Shown one piece after another: positions 44,272-53,499 of a DNA stretch of 64,000 nucleotides. Numbering within the stretch: position 1 is the stretch's first letter; each line of letters begins with the position of its first letter. A program made the translations under genes and the position numbers. This DNA comes from Nocardia nova (GTDB lineage: Bacteria > Actinomycetota > Actinomycetes > Mycobacteriales > Mycobacteriaceae), in NCBI RefSeq assembly GCF_002933465.1, contig NZ_PSZE01000025.1, forward strand, positions 1 through 64,000. The letters are read 5' to 3'. Under the pieces are notes generated by a model. That model was not told the origin of the DNA, ran no database searches, and saw only the letters and a list, made by a program, of their open reading frames with translations.

Positions 44272-45783
44272 GTGTACCCCTCCATGCCCGCATTCGACGC
44301 GCGTTCGGGGTTCGACGGTCGCGTGGGGTTCGAACCTCGTGCCGGTGTGGACGGTCTCGGGCCGGACGGCCGGGGCGCCGATCCGGTGTTCGAACAGCCG
44401 CGGTTGCTGCGGCGATCCGGTGGCCGGGTCGTCGGCGGGGTCGCGGGCGGTATCGCCGACCACCTGGGGGTCGACGTCTTCAAGGTGCGGATGGCGTTCG
44501 TCTTGCTGTCGGCCTTGATGGGGGCGGGGATCGTGGCCTACGGGCTGCTGTGGATCTTCACGTCCTCCGGTGCGGACGGGCCACCGCCCACGGCTTCCGA
44601 GCGGCGGCAGGCGGTCGGGCTGGTGCTGCTCGGACTGGCGCTGTCGGTATCGATGGCGTGGCTGTTCAACGGGACCGCGGCGCGGGTGGTCGCGCCGATC
44701 ATCGTGGTCGCCGTCGGTGCGGCGCTGGTGTGGCGCGAATTCGATGCCGAGGGACCGCGTTCCATCCTCGGCCTGCCCGCCCGGCCGACCGTGCTCACCT
44801 GGACGCGCATCCTGGCCGGGGCGACGCTGATCGTGGTCGGGCTGGGTGTGGTGGTGCTGGCCCGCATCGATCTGAGTTCCCTGGGTTCGGCGCTCATCGC
44901 GGTCGCGGTCACCTTGATCGGCGTCGGCCTGCTGACGGTGCCGCTGTGGTTGCGCATGATGCGCGCCCTCAATGCCGAACGAGCGGCCCGCATCCGCAAC
45001 GAGGAACGTGAGGAGATCGCCTCACATCTGCACGATTCGGTCCTGCAGACGCTGGCGCTGATCCAGCGGCAGGCCGACGACCCGCAGGAGGTCGCCCGGC
45101 TGGCCCGCAGCCAGGAGCGAGAACTGCGGAAATGGCTGTTCGAGGATTCCATGCCCGCGCAGTCGAGTCTGGCCGCCGCGCTGCGCACGATCGCCGGTGA
45201 GGTGGAGGACCAGCACGGAGTGCAGGTGACTCCGGTGACCGTCGGCGACGTCTCGATGGATGTCGGCGATACCGGATACGGCCTGCCGAAGGAACATTTC
45301 ACGGCCCTGCTCGGCGCCACCCGGGAGGCGCTGGTCAACGCCGCCAAACATGCCGGTGTGCCGACCATCGACGTCTTCGCCGAGGTGGAACCGCATCAGG
45401 TCAGTATCTTCGTGCGCGATCGCGGCACCGGTTTCGATCCGGCCGCGGTGCCGGCTGACCGGCAGGGCCTGGCGAAATCCGTTCACGCCCGGATCGAACG
45501 CCGCGGCGGCACCGTCGAGGTTCAGACCGCACCCGGCCGCGGCACCGAGGTGCGAATCATCATGCCTCGCAAGGATTCCGAGGGGCAGGAAGAATCCGCC
45601 GCCGCCCGCGCCGACCGTGCCGAGTGCGGGGATGCCGAGTCCGCGCGTTCGGAGGCGCACCGTTCCGGCACGGCGGGCGAGACCGCCGACGCGAGCCGCG
45701 CCGGTGATTCGCGCAGCGCCGAGACGACCGAGCCGCGAGGGGAAACCGCGGATACCGGCCCCGCCCCGGGCAGGTCGCGGTAG
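44272..45783 (+). CDS. PspC-domain sensor histidine kinase
   Basis: 503 aa. A disordered N-terminus precedes a PspC domain (about 45-100: RVVGGVAGGIADHLGVDVFK then a helix), further membrane helices to about 230, and a HisKA_3 kinase domain with His254 (ASHLHDSVLQTLALIQRQ) and HATPase (REALVNAAKHAGVPTIDVF, RDRGTGFDP, GRGTEVRIIMP). The last ~60 residues are disordered and Glu/Ala/Ser-rich. PspC fused to a kinase is a known actinobacterial layout. The partner regulator starts 160 bp downstream. Confidence 0.9.
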   Translation: MYPSMPAFDARSGFDGRVGFEPRAGVDGLGPDGRGADPVFEQPRLLRRSGGRVVGGVAGGIADHLGVDVFKVRMAFVLLSALMGAGIVAYGLLWIFTSSGADGPPPTASERRQAVGLVLLGLALSVSMAWLFNGTAARVVAPIIVVAVGAALVWREFDAEGPRSILGLPARPTVLTWTRILAGATLIVVGLGVVVLARIDLSSLGSALIAVAVTLIGVGLLTVPLWLRMMRALNAERAARIRNEEREEIASHLHDSVLQTLALIQRQADDPQEVARLARSQERELRKWLFEDSMPAQSSLAAALRTIAGEVEDQHGVQVTPVTVGDVSMDVGDTGYGLPKEHFTALLGATREALVNAAKHAGVPTIDVFAEVEPHQVSIFVRDRGTGFDPAAVPADRQGLAKSVHARIERRGGTVEVQTAPGRGTEVRIIMPRKDSEGQEESAAARADRAECGDAESARSEAHRSGTAGETADASRAGDSRSAETTEPRGETADTGPAPGRSR

Positions 45784-45943
45784 CGGACGGAGCGTGCGGA
45801 GATGGGGAGGCATGCACCCCGGCAGCGGTACCGGCTCCGCCCCCTCGATGCCGGTTTCGAGCACCCCGACCACCGATGTGGTACCGATGAGGAGTTCGGC
45901 GCTGCCGTGCCCGGCAGCGGGTCGGCTCGAGGTGAGGAGAACT

Positions 45944-46612
45944 GTGACGATCCGGGTTTTTCTGGTCGACGACCACGCCGTGTTCCGGTCCGGGGTGCGG
46001 GCGGAGTTGAGCCGCGAAGCCGATATGGATGTCGTCGGCGAGGCGGGCACCGTGGCCGAGGCCGTGGCCGGAATCGACGCCGCGCGGCCCGATGTGGTGT
46101 TGCTGGATGTGCACATGCCCGACGGCGGAGGTGTCGCGGTCCTGCAGGGCATCGACGATCGTCCGAACGGTTCGGCATCGGGGAACGGCCCGGTATGCCT
46201 GGCGCTGAGCGTCTCCGACGCCGCCGAGGATGTGATCGCGGTGATTCGCGCGGGCGCGCGCGGCTACGTCACCAAGACCATCTCCGGTTCCGAACTGGCC
46301 GAAGGCATTCGGCGCGTCGCGGGTGGCGACGCGGTGTTCAGTCCGCGGCTGGCCGGTTTCGTGCTGGACTCGTTCACCGGACGCTCACCGGCTCCCGAAC
46401 CCCCGCTGGACCCGGAACTGGATTCGCTGACCCCGCGCGAACTGGAGGTGCTGCGCCTGCTGGCGCGCGGCTACACCTATCGCGAAATCGCCGAAACCCT
46501 GTTCATCTCGGTGAAGACCGTGGAAACCCACGCCTCCAACGTGTTGCGAAAAACCCAGCAGTCCAACCGCAATGCGCTGACTCGCTGGGCGCACCGCCGC
46601 CGCATCGACTGA
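45944..46612 (+). CDS. NarL/LuxR-type response regulator
   Basis: 222 aa from GTG 45944 behind GAGGAGA. Receiver: FLVDDHAVFRSGVRAELS, Asp55 (VVLLDVHMPDGG), Lys in GYVTKTISGSEL. HTH: LTPRELEVLRLLARGYTYREIAETLFISVKTVETHASNVLRKT. It follows the PspC kinase and is its presumed partner. Convergent with the Ser/Thr kinase gene, 7 bp apart. Confidence 0.92.
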   Translation: MTIRVFLVDDHAVFRSGVRAELSREADMDVVGEAGTVAEAVAGIDAARPDVVLLDVHMPDGGGVAVLQGIDDRPNGSASGNGPVCLALSVSDAAEDVIAVIRAGARGYVTKTISGSELAEGIRRVAGGDAVFSPRLAGFVLDSFTGRSPAPEPPLDPELDSLTPRELEVLRLLARGYTYREIAETLFISVKTVETHASNVLRKTQQSNRNALTRWAHRRRID

Positions 46613-46619
46613 GTCGCGC

Positions 46620-47765
46620 CTACATCGCGGCGACGAGGATCGCGATCAGGATGAGCAGTCCGATCAGCAGGCCCGCCGCGATCGCGAGCGGCGCCGCATT
46701 GGGTCCGAACTTCGTGAAGTCGATGTCGACGAGCTTCGATTTCCCCAATTTCGGTTGCTGCGCAACGGCACCGGCCGCGGCGACCCGCGGCGGGCGGGGC
46801 AGCGGGGCGGAATGCGGACTGCGCAGTCCGGCGGCCGAATTGCGGGCCGCCCAGGCCGGAATGGTGCCGTCCTCGGTGCGGATCGGAGCGCCGAGAATAT
46901 AAGGCCCGGTGCCGGGACCGAATGCGGCGGTGAGGATTTCCTCGCGGGCTTCGGCCATGGTGGGGCGACGCTGCGGCGCCGGTTCCATCATGTGCAGCAG
47001 CACCTGGGTGAGCGGCCCGCTGCGAGTGGGCGGAATGATCTGTGCCATCGCCGCGCGCGTGACGATGACGTCGTTGTCGTCGTCGAATCCGTACGGCGGA
47101 TGTCCTTCGATCGCGGTGTAGAGCGTTGCGCCGAGGGAGAATACGTCGCTGGCCGGGCCCGGCTGAGCACCGCGCGCCACCTCCGGCGGCAGATAGGACG
47201 GGGTGCCGGTGATTACGTCCTCCGGTTCGTCGAAAGCCTCACCGGCACTGGAGATACCGAAGTCGCTGAGTTTGGCCATCCCCACCTCGGAGCCCCGATC
47301 GGCGACGAGGATGTTGCCCGGTTTGATATCGCGATGCACGATTCCGGCGGCATGGGCGGCGGCCAGCGCATCGGCCACCTGCGCGCCGATCTGCGCGACC
47401 TCGATGGGGGAGAGGGTGTCGGCCAGCGCGAGCGCCTTGGCGATGCTGCGCGAGGGCAGATATTCCATCACCAGCCACGGTTCGCCCGCCTCGAGCACCA
47501 CGTCGTAGACGGCGATCGCGTGCTCGTGTGAGAGCTTGGCCGCGACCCGGCCCTCGTGCACGATCCGATTGCGTACCTCGGTCGCCTCGGCCTCGCTGAG
47601 TCCGGCGGTGGTGAGCACCTGTTTGATGGCGACCTCGCGGTTGAGCAGCCGATCGGTGGCGAGCCATACCGCACCCATACCGCCGCCTCCGAGTTTGGAC
47701 TGCAGGCGGTAACGGCCGGCGACGAGATAGTCGGGGCCGACGATGGGGCGGGCGCGTTCGGTCAC
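46620..47765 (-). CDS. Membrane-anchored Ser/Thr protein kinase (Pkn type)
   Basis: 381 aa. Kinase domain 18-270: Gly-rich loop LGGGGMGAV, ATP Lys48 (EVAIKQV), catalytic HRDIKPGN with Asp146, DFG with Asp168, and GTPSYLPPEV in the activation segment. A Pro/Ala-rich linker leads to one C-terminal transmembrane helix (LAIAAGLLIGLLILIAILVA) with only a few residues outside, so it has no extracellular sensor domain. GTG 47765. Its substrates are unknown; it lies between two-component genes and the mutasome. Confidence 0.92.
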   Translation of the reverse strand: MTERARPIVGPDYLVAGRYRLQSKLGGGGMGAVWLATDRLLNREVAIKQVLTTAGLSEAEATEVRNRIVHEGRVAAKLSHEHAIAVYDVVLEAGEPWLVMEYLPSRSIAKALALADTLSPIEVAQIGAQVADALAAAHAAGIVHRDIKPGNILVADRGSEVGMAKLSDFGISSAGEAFDEPEDVITGTPSYLPPEVARGAQPGPASDVFSLGATLYTAIEGHPPYGFDDDNDVIVTRAAMAQIIPPTRSGPLTQVLLHMMEPAPQRRPTMAEAREEILTAAFGPGTGPYILGAPIRTEDGTIPAWAARNSAAGLRSPHSAPLPRPPRVAAAGAVAQQPKLGKSKLVDIDFTKFGPNAAPLAIAAGLLIGLLILIAILVAAM

Positions 47766-47977
47766 GGCGCGAGAATAGCTGAAAACCAGGGCGACCGGCC
47801 TGCTTCGGACCAGGGTTGGCGGCGGTCACAGCCCGGCGGGCGGCCCGTCGGCTGCCCCCGAGGGGTGGTGTGGACAACAGCCGCGACCGGTGACGGAACA
47901 GTCGCACTGGGGCTGATGTGACACGTGGGCCGGTGCGGCTTGACGGAGACCGGTCGGAAGGTTCTACTGTCACCGGA
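47766..47977. other. Divergent upstream region, Ser/Thr kinase to imuA'
   Basis: The gap 47766-48167 holds both promoters. Apart from the LexA-type site (next entry) I see no gene or hairpin. ORFs here are short, and one good GAGGAGG site at about 48110 is followed only by ATG TAG. Confidence 0.5.
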
Positions 47978-47993
47978 TCGAACGTATATTCGA
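47978..47993. promoter_or_regulatory. LexA (SOS) box upstream of imuA'
   Basis: TCGAACGTATATTCGA fits the actinobacterial SOS box TCGAAC-N4-GTTCGA with one mismatch. A -10-like TATGAT follows at 47995-48000, so LexA would cover the promoter. The same 16 bases in reverse orientation stand before dnaE2 (55224). Confidence 0.88.
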
Positions 47994-48167
47994 TTATGAT
48001 CGATAGCTGAATCGGTGCTGATCCACTCGACGGAGCTTCTGACGTTGTCGAGGGATGCGGTCTCCGCCGGTGGGCGAGGCAGAGGAGGAGCGGAATGTAG
48101 TCGATGTGGCGGTGCGGTGCATCGGGTGCGGTGGAGTCCATTCGGTGAGAGATAGGTGGTCGGCGAG

Positions 48168-48899
48168 ATGGGTTCGGCTGGGGATGCGCGGGCCGTGCAG
48201 CTGGCGGAGCTGCGGCGGCGGATGGCCGCGGTTCCGGCCCGTGGGGTCGAGGTCGTGGAGCGCCCGCCGACAAGCGCTGAACTGCGCAGAGAGCTTCTTC
48301 CCATACCGCCCGCGCTGGCCGGGCTCCTGCCCGAGGGTGGGATGCCGAAGGGGGCGGTGGTGGCCTACTCGGGCGCGGGTTCGCTGTTGACCGGCCTGCT
48401 GGCCGCGGTGACCGGCGGCGGGGGCTACGCCGCGGCCGTCGGCTTGCCTCGGCTCGGACTGCTCGCCGCCGCGGAGATGGGTGCCGATCTGGGCCGGCTG
48501 GCCGTGGTGACCGAACCCGGCCCGGATCCGGTGGAGGTCGCCGCAGTGTTGCTGGATGGTCTGGATCTGGTGGTGGTCGGCCTGGCCGGTATGTCGGTGC
48601 CACCCAGCCGAACTCGAATTCTCGCCGCCCGCGCCCGCAGCAAAGGGGCCACGCTCGTGGTGACCGGTGGCGCCTGGAGCGGTCCGACGCTGCGAATCGA
48701 CACCCGGGTCGCGGGCTATTCGGGCCTGGGGCGTGGCCGCGGCCGGTTGCGATCGGTGCGCTTGAACGTCTGCGTGCGCGGCCGGTCCGCACCGGAGCGC
48801 ACCGGCACGCTCGACCTGTGCCCGCGCGACGGCCGGGTCGAATGGCTTGTACCGGAATCGGATTCGCCGCCTACTGCGCTGTCGGCAGTGGGGGCGTGA
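48168..48899 (+). CDS. imuA': SOS mutasome accessory protein ImuA'
   Basis: About 243 aa from ATG 48168 (GTG 48156 also possible). RecA-like fold remnant: LLPIPPALAGLLPEGGMPKGAVVAYSGAGS and DLGRLAVVTEPGPDPVEVAAVLLDGLDLVVVG, without an intact Walker A. In mycobacteria ImuA', ImuB and DnaE2 form a damage-induced mutagenic polymerase complex, ImuA' binding ImuB. The stop overlaps imuB by one base (TGATG). SOS control is shown by the LexA box upstream. Confidence 0.88.
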   Translation: MGSAGDARAVQLAELRRRMAAVPARGVEVVERPPTSAELRRELLPIPPALAGLLPEGGMPKGAVVAYSGAGSLLTGLLAAVTGGGGYAAAVGLPRLGLLAAAEMGADLGRLAVVTEPGPDPVEVAAVLLDGLDLVVVGLAGMSVPPSRTRILAARARSKGATLVVTGGAWSGPTLRIDTRVAGYSGLGRGRGRLRSVRLNVCVRGRSAPERTGTLDLCPRDGRVEWLVPESDSPPTALSAVGA

Positions 48900-50503
48900 T
48901 GAAGCGCCCCGGGTTTCGTGTCCTGGCGGTGTGGTGCCCGGACTGGCCCGCCGCGGCGGCGGCCGCCGTGGCCGACCTCTCACCGCTGCGGCCGGTGGTG
49001 GTGCTGCACGCGAATCGGGTGGTGGCCTGTTCGGCGGTGGCTCGCGACGCGGGGGTGCGGCGCGGTCTGACCAGGCGCGAGGCGCAGGCGCGATGCCCGG
49101 ATCTTCATGTGGCGCAGGCGGATCCGGACCGCGACGCGCGTCTGTTCGAACCGGTTGCGACGGCCGTGGACGCGACGGTGCCGGGAGTAGAGGTCTTGCG
49201 TCCCGGCCTGCTGGTACTCGCCGCCCGCGGCGCCGCTCGCTACTTCGGTTCCGAGGAGGAGGCCGCCGAACGCCTGGTCGACGCGGTCGCCGCACTCGGT
49301 GTGGAATGCCGGATCGGCATCGCCGACGAACTGTCGGCCGCGGTGATAGCCGCGCGCCGGGCGCAGATCGTCGCGCCCGGCGCCGCCGCGAATTTCCTCG
49401 CGCCGCTGCCGGTAGGCGAGTTGGCCGTCGAGCCGAGCCTGGCTCCGCCGGAACGTGCCGAACTGGTGGATCTGTTGCACCGCTTGGGTTTACGCCGCAT
49501 CGGCGATTTCGCGGCCCTCACCCCCGCCGAGGTCACCTCCCGTTTCGGCGCCGACGCGATCCGGGCGCACCGGTGTGCCCGCGCCGAACCGGAGCGTCCG
49601 CCCTCGGCGGCCCCGGCCGCCCCGGATCTGGTGGTGGAGTACCGGTGCGATCCGCCGATCGAGCGGGTCGATGCCGCCGCCTTCGCCGGCCGCATGCTCG
49701 CCATCCGGTTACACGAGCGCCTGGCGGCGGCCTCGGTGGCGTGCACCCGGCTGGCGGTCCACGCCGAAACCGCGGGCGGGGAGCAGCTGTCGAGAATCTG
49801 GCGCTGCGCGCAGCCGCTCACCCCGGAAACCACCGCGGACCGGGTGCGCTGGCAGCTGGACGGCTGGCTGACCCATCGCGCCCTGATCCACGGAAAACGC
49901 GGACGGGCGGGCGATTCCGAACCGCCACCGTCCGCTCCGATCACGCTGCTGCGCCTGGAACCGGTCGAGGTGGTGGCGGCCGGTGCGCTGCAGCTCGGAC
50001 TCTGGGGTGGGGTCGGCGAGGAGGATCAACGCGCTCGTCGTGCCTTGACTCGGGTGCAGGGTCTGCTGGGCGGTGAGGCGGTGCGGATCGGTGTCCTCAG
50101 CGGCGGCCGCGGTCCCGTCGAGCGCGTCACCTTGATCACCTTCGGTGAGGAATTGGTTCCCGCCGCCGATCCCAGCCTGCCGTGGCCGGGCCGGCTGCCG
50201 CAACCGGCCCCCGCGGTGGTGCTGGTCAACCATCCCGAGGTTCGGCTGGAGTCCGGCGACGGCAGCCCGATCTGGCTCACCGACCGCGGCATGTTCACCG
50301 CCGAACCGGCCGAATTGCACTGGGGTAGCAAGTCGTGGCGGGTCGCGGGCTGGGCCGGCCCCTGGCTGCTGGACGAACGCTGGTGGGCCACCGGCGATTC
50401 CGGAGGCGCCGTCCGCGCGCAGATCCTGCTCGACACCGAGGAGCGTGCCCTCCTGTTGCTCGGCTACGACCACATCTGGCACGTGGAGGGACTCTACGAA
50501 TAG
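48899..50503 (+). CDS. imuB: Catalytically inactive Y-family polymerase-like protein ImuB
   Basis: 534 aa. Y-family fold (VLAVWCPDWPAAAAA, ACSAVARDAGVRRGLTRREA, LHRLGLRRIGDFAALTPAEV), but the catalytic acidic triad is missing: the first acidic motif reads AVWCPDWPA instead of DxDxF, and the second (SIDE) reads LVLAARG. A clamp-binding motif QLGLW sits at residues 365-369. ImuB acts as the hub joining DnaE2 and ImuA' to the sliding clamp. ATG 48899 overlaps the imuA' stop. Confidence 0.93.
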   Translation: MKRPGFRVLAVWCPDWPAAAAAAVADLSPLRPVVVLHANRVVACSAVARDAGVRRGLTRREAQARCPDLHVAQADPDRDARLFEPVATAVDATVPGVEVLRPGLLVLAARGAARYFGSEEEAAERLVDAVAALGVECRIGIADELSAAVIAARRAQIVAPGAAANFLAPLPVGELAVEPSLAPPERAELVDLLHRLGLRRIGDFAALTPAEVTSRFGADAIRAHRCARAEPERPPSAAPAAPDLVVEYRCDPPIERVDAAAFAGRMLAIRLHERLAAASVACTRLAVHAETAGGEQLSRIWRCAQPLTPETTADRVRWQLDGWLTHRALIHGKRGRAGDSEPPPSAPITLLRLEPVEVVAAGALQLGLWGGVGEEDQRARRALTRVQGLLGGEAVRIGVLSGGRGPVERVTLITFGEELVPAADPSLPWPGRLPQPAPAVVLVNHPEVRLESGDGSPIWLTDRGMFTAEPAELHWGSKSWRVAGWAGPWLLDERWWATGDSGGAVRAQILLDTEERALLLLGYDHIWHVEGLYE

Positions 50504-50594
50504 TGGCCGGCGCCGCCGGTGCCCCAGGGCGCGGGCTATGGAACACCCCACAGGCTGCGGCGACGGCGCCCGCGGCGACGTACCCTGGCTGATC

Positions 50595-51362
50595 GTGGAG
50601 TCGAACGTCATCCGGGTGCCCCTGGCGGGGGTGCAGATCGCCTATCGGGATTCGGGCAGCGCGGCGACGCCGCATCCGCTCTCGGAGGTCCCGGTGGTGC
50701 TGGTGCACGGGATGGGTGGCGACGGCCACACCTGGGATCGCTTCGCCACCGCGCTGATCCGATCCGGACGCCGGGTGATCATTCCCGATCTGCGCGGACA
50801 CGGCCGCAGCGAGCACACCGCCTCCTACCGGTTCGAGGATTTCGGCGCGGATCTGCTGCGCCTGTGCGATCGTCTGGAACTGACCACCGTCGATCTGGTC
50901 GGGCATTCGCTCGGCGGATACGCCTGCTCGTGGGTGGCCATCGAACGCCCGGCGCTGGTCCGGCGGCTGGTCCTCGAGGAACAGCCGCTGCCGCTGCGCT
51001 CCGGTGACGAACAACTCACCCTCACTCGGCGGCTGCCGTCCGTGCCGGAACTGTGGCATGCCACCACCAGTCTGCTGCGTCACCCGCGTGCGGTTCTGGC
51101 CTTCGACCGGTCGATGACCACTCCGGCGCTCGAGCAGTTCCGCAAACCGCATCCGGAATGGTGGGAGCGGCTGGCGGATATCACCGCGGCCACGGTGATG
51201 TTGCGCGGCGGTCCCGGCGGCATGGTCGATCCGGAGAAGTTGGAGATCTTCCGCACCAGCGTGCCGGACTGCCGGGTCGAGGTCTTCACCTGCGGGCACA
51301 GCATCCATCGCGACCGGTATCGGGAGTTCGCTTCGGTGGTGCTGCCGTTCCTGGAGCACTGA
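50595..51362 (+). CDS. Alpha/beta hydrolase
   Basis: 255 aa from GTG 50595. VVLVHGMGGDGHTW (oxyanion), DLRGHGRSEHTASYRFEDFG, nucleophile elbow GHSLGGYACS (Ser102), His in CGHSIHRDRY. It starts 91 bp after imuB on the same strand and is separated from the next gene by 2 bp. Substrate unknown; co-transcription with imuAB would place it under SOS control. Confidence 0.88.
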   Translation: MESNVIRVPLAGVQIAYRDSGSAATPHPLSEVPVVLVHGMGGDGHTWDRFATALIRSGRRVIIPDLRGHGRSEHTASYRFEDFGADLLRLCDRLELTTVDLVGHSLGGYACSWVAIERPALVRRLVLEEQPLPLRSGDEQLTLTRRLPSVPELWHATTSLLRHPRAVLAFDRSMTTPALEQFRKPHPEWWERLADITAATVMLRGGPGGMVDPEKLEIFRTSVPDCRVEVFTCGHSIHRDRYREFASVVLPFLEH

Positions 51363-51364
51363 AC

Positions 51365-52324
51365 GTGGGGGCCGATTCCCGTTCCGCACCACCGAGGTCG
51401 CAGGCGCCCGCGAGCAATTTCGACGGGCTGCCGTGTGCGGTGGCGGCGGCCGATATTCCCCTGCCGGGCAGCGCGACCCGGGTGAGCGGCTGGCTGTGCA
51501 TCGAACACCCCGGCGCCTGGGGCCGCGATGTGATCGGCGACGCGGTCCTCGGTGCCGAGCTCACCGCCGAACTGGCCGCCCGCACCAAGGCCGCCCGCGT
51601 CCGTCCCACCCTCATCCGGCGTCCTGGACGCGGCGAATTCACCGGTGTGCGAACGGTTCTGCTCGCCGCCTCCCGGCCGCACGGATCGTGGTGTGAGCGT
51701 CTGACCGTCACCGATCCGAAGCAACTTCTCGATATCGACCTGCACGTGCTGAACGGTCCCGCGCCGGGAATCGGTGAACGCGTCACCGATCCGGTGACCC
51801 TGGTGTGCGCCCACGGTAAGCGCGATCAGTGTTGTGCCAGGCTCGGCCGTCCGATCGCGGCCCGGCTGGCGGCCGAATATCCGGATCAGGTCTGGGAGTG
51901 TTCGCATACCGGCGGGCACCGGTTCGCGCCCGCGATGGTGATCCTGCCCGAGGGGTTGACCTACGGCCGGGTCGAGGGCGAGGACGCGGTCCGAGCGGTG
52001 GCGCAGGTGCGGCGTAACCACCTGTCGCTGACGGGGTTTCGCGGACGAAGCGGCCTTTCGCCGGTCGAGCAGGTGGCGGAGATCGCGGTGCGGGAACGGG
52101 TGCCGGCCGCCCTCGACCAACTGACGGTGACGGCTGTCGAGCCGGAAATCCCCGCCTCGGATCCGGCGACCTTTGCCGGCGCCGCGGAAGTGGTCCACGC
52201 CGATGGCCGCCGGTGGCTGGTCACCACGCGGACCGTCGGCTATCCGCCCCGCCAGGCCGGCTGCGGTGCCGCCCCGAAATCAGCATCGGCGATCGTTGCC
52301 GACGAAATCCGCCAGCGCGCTTGA
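51365..52324 (+). CDS. Sucrase/ferredoxin-like (thioredoxin-like [2Fe-2S]) protein
   Basis: 319 aa from GTG 51365. LVCAHGKRDQCCARLGRPIAA is the cluster-binding motif of the sucrase/ferredoxin-like family, which takes a thioredoxin-like [2Fe-2S] fold; ECSHTGGHRFAPAMVILPEG is the second conserved block. The first ~50 residues include another Cys (GLPCAVAAADIPLPG). Role unknown; likely electron transfer. It ends this transcription unit, convergent with an SDR gene. Confidence 0.82.
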   Translation: MGADSRSAPPRSQAPASNFDGLPCAVAAADIPLPGSATRVSGWLCIEHPGAWGRDVIGDAVLGAELTAELAARTKAARVRPTLIRRPGRGEFTGVRTVLLAASRPHGSWCERLTVTDPKQLLDIDLHVLNGPAPGIGERVTDPVTLVCAHGKRDQCCARLGRPIAARLAAEYPDQVWECSHTGGHRFAPAMVILPEGLTYGRVEGEDAVRAVAQVRRNHLSLTGFRGRSGLSPVEQVAEIAVRERVPAALDQLTVTAVEPEIPASDPATFAGAAEVVHADGRRWLVTTRTVGYPPRQAGCGAAPKSASAIVADEIRQRA

Positions 52325-52433
52325 TATTTCGCCGTCGCACCCGGCTACGTGCCGGTGACCGGCAGGGTGCCGAGGAGCAGCGGAGCCGGACACCGGATTC
52401 CGGTATGCGAGAGCGCGACCGCCGCCGCCGCGT

Positions 52434-53414
52434 TCACCAGTAGGTGCCGGGAACCAGCCGGGCGGCGCGGCGCAACGTCGTGCGCGTGACCCGTCCCGCC
52501 GCCGACGGCATGCGCTGTGGTTTCGCCCGCAGCGCGGGCGCTTCCGACTCCGGCTCGTCCTCGACCGGCAACTCGCCCTTCGCGGCGGGGGAGTCCGGCA
52601 GCGCCCGGTAGTACCGGTGCATGACCCGATCCTTGATCCCCGGCGCGAACAGCGTCCCGTATTCGGCCAGGGTGCCCACCGGCACATCGATACGCCGCGG
52701 CCGCTCGCTCAGCGCACGCACGATGGTGGCCGCCGCCCATTCGGGAGATTCCGAGGGCCCCTGCTTACCGCTGGGCGCGATCATCGGCGTCCGCACCAGC
52801 GGCATGTGAATGGTCGTGAAAGTGATGTTGTCGGAGAGCATCTCGGCCGCCGTGACCTCCGCGAACTTGTCCAGGGCGGCCTTGCTGGCGAGATAGGCGG
52901 CGAACCGCGGTGTGGCGATCTGAACACCCGCACTCGAGATGTTCACGATGTGGCCGGATTTGCGCTCCCGCATCTGGGGCAGCAGTGCCAGCGTCATCCG
53001 CACCGCACCGAAGTAGTTGACCGCCATGGTCCGTTCGAAATCGTGCAGCCGGTCGGTGGATCGGTGCACGGCGCGCCGGATGGAGCGGCCGGCATTGTTG
53101 ACCAGCATGTCGACGTGGCCGTGGGTGTCGAGAATCGCTTGCACGGTCCGGTCCACCGAATCGGAATCGGTGACGTCGCACTGGTAGGCGTAGGCCCGCC
53201 CGCCCGCGGCGGTGATCTCCTCGACCACGGCGTTCAGTTCCGCGCCGCGCCGCGCGAGCAGCAGCACCACGGCGCCCTTGGCGGCGATCGCAGTCGCCGC
53301 CGCCCGCCCGATCCCGGAGGAGGCGCCCGTGATGACGACATGTTTCCCGGCGAGATCCCGGCGTGCCCGCCGACGGGCCAGATAGCCGTGTTCGGCCGCG
53401 TGGATATCCGACAT
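52434..53414 (-). CDS. Short-chain dehydrogenase with C-terminal extension
   Basis: 326 aa. TGASSGIG (29-36), NNAG, catalytic SSAG and YLASK, then a C-terminal extension of about 70 residues after the Rossmann domain (RYYRALPDSPAAKGELPVED, LRRAARLVPGTYW). The architecture resembles the SDR part of actinobacterial fatty acyl-CoA reductases. ATG 53414 follows GGGAG. A 24-bp operator-like palindrome stands 29 bp upstream of the start. Confidence 0.88.
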   Translation of the reverse strand: MSDIHAAEHGYLARRRARRDLAGKHVVITGASSGIGRAAATAIAAKGAVVLLLARRGAELNAVVEEITAAGGRAYAYQCDVTDSDSVDRTVQAILDTHGHVDMLVNNAGRSIRRAVHRSTDRLHDFERTMAVNYFGAVRMTLALLPQMRERKSGHIVNISSAGVQIATPRFAAYLASKAALDKFAEVTAAEMLSDNITFTTIHMPLVRTPMIAPSGKQGPSESPEWAAATIVRALSERPRRIDVPVGTLAEYGTLFAPGIKDRVMHRYYRALPDSPAAKGELPVEDEPESEAPALRAKPQRMPSAAGRVTRTTLRRAARLVPGTYW

Positions 53415-53442
53415 CGCTGCTCCCTTGCAGGTCGATTTCCCT

Positions 53443-53466
53443 CGAACTTACTCCAAAGTAAGTTCG
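53443..53466. promoter_or_regulatory. 24-bp interrupted palindrome, probable repressor operator of the SDR gene
   Basis: CGAACTTAC-TCCAAA-GTAAGTTCG: 9-bp perfect arms around a 6-bp centre, located 29-52 bp upstream of the SDR start. This is the form of a TetR-family operator in lipid-metabolism genes. No TetR gene is in the window. Confidence 0.7.
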
Positions 53467-53499
53467 GCTGCCAAGGGGCCGGTGTGCATCGGCGGGGGC

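Noticed and set aside
47966..47990. RecA-NDp/PafBC-type promoter before imuA'
   Set aside because: CTGTCACCG and TATATT are present but the match to the TTGTCRGTG-N8-TANNNT form is poor (mismatches and a 9-nt spacer). The LexA box explains the site.
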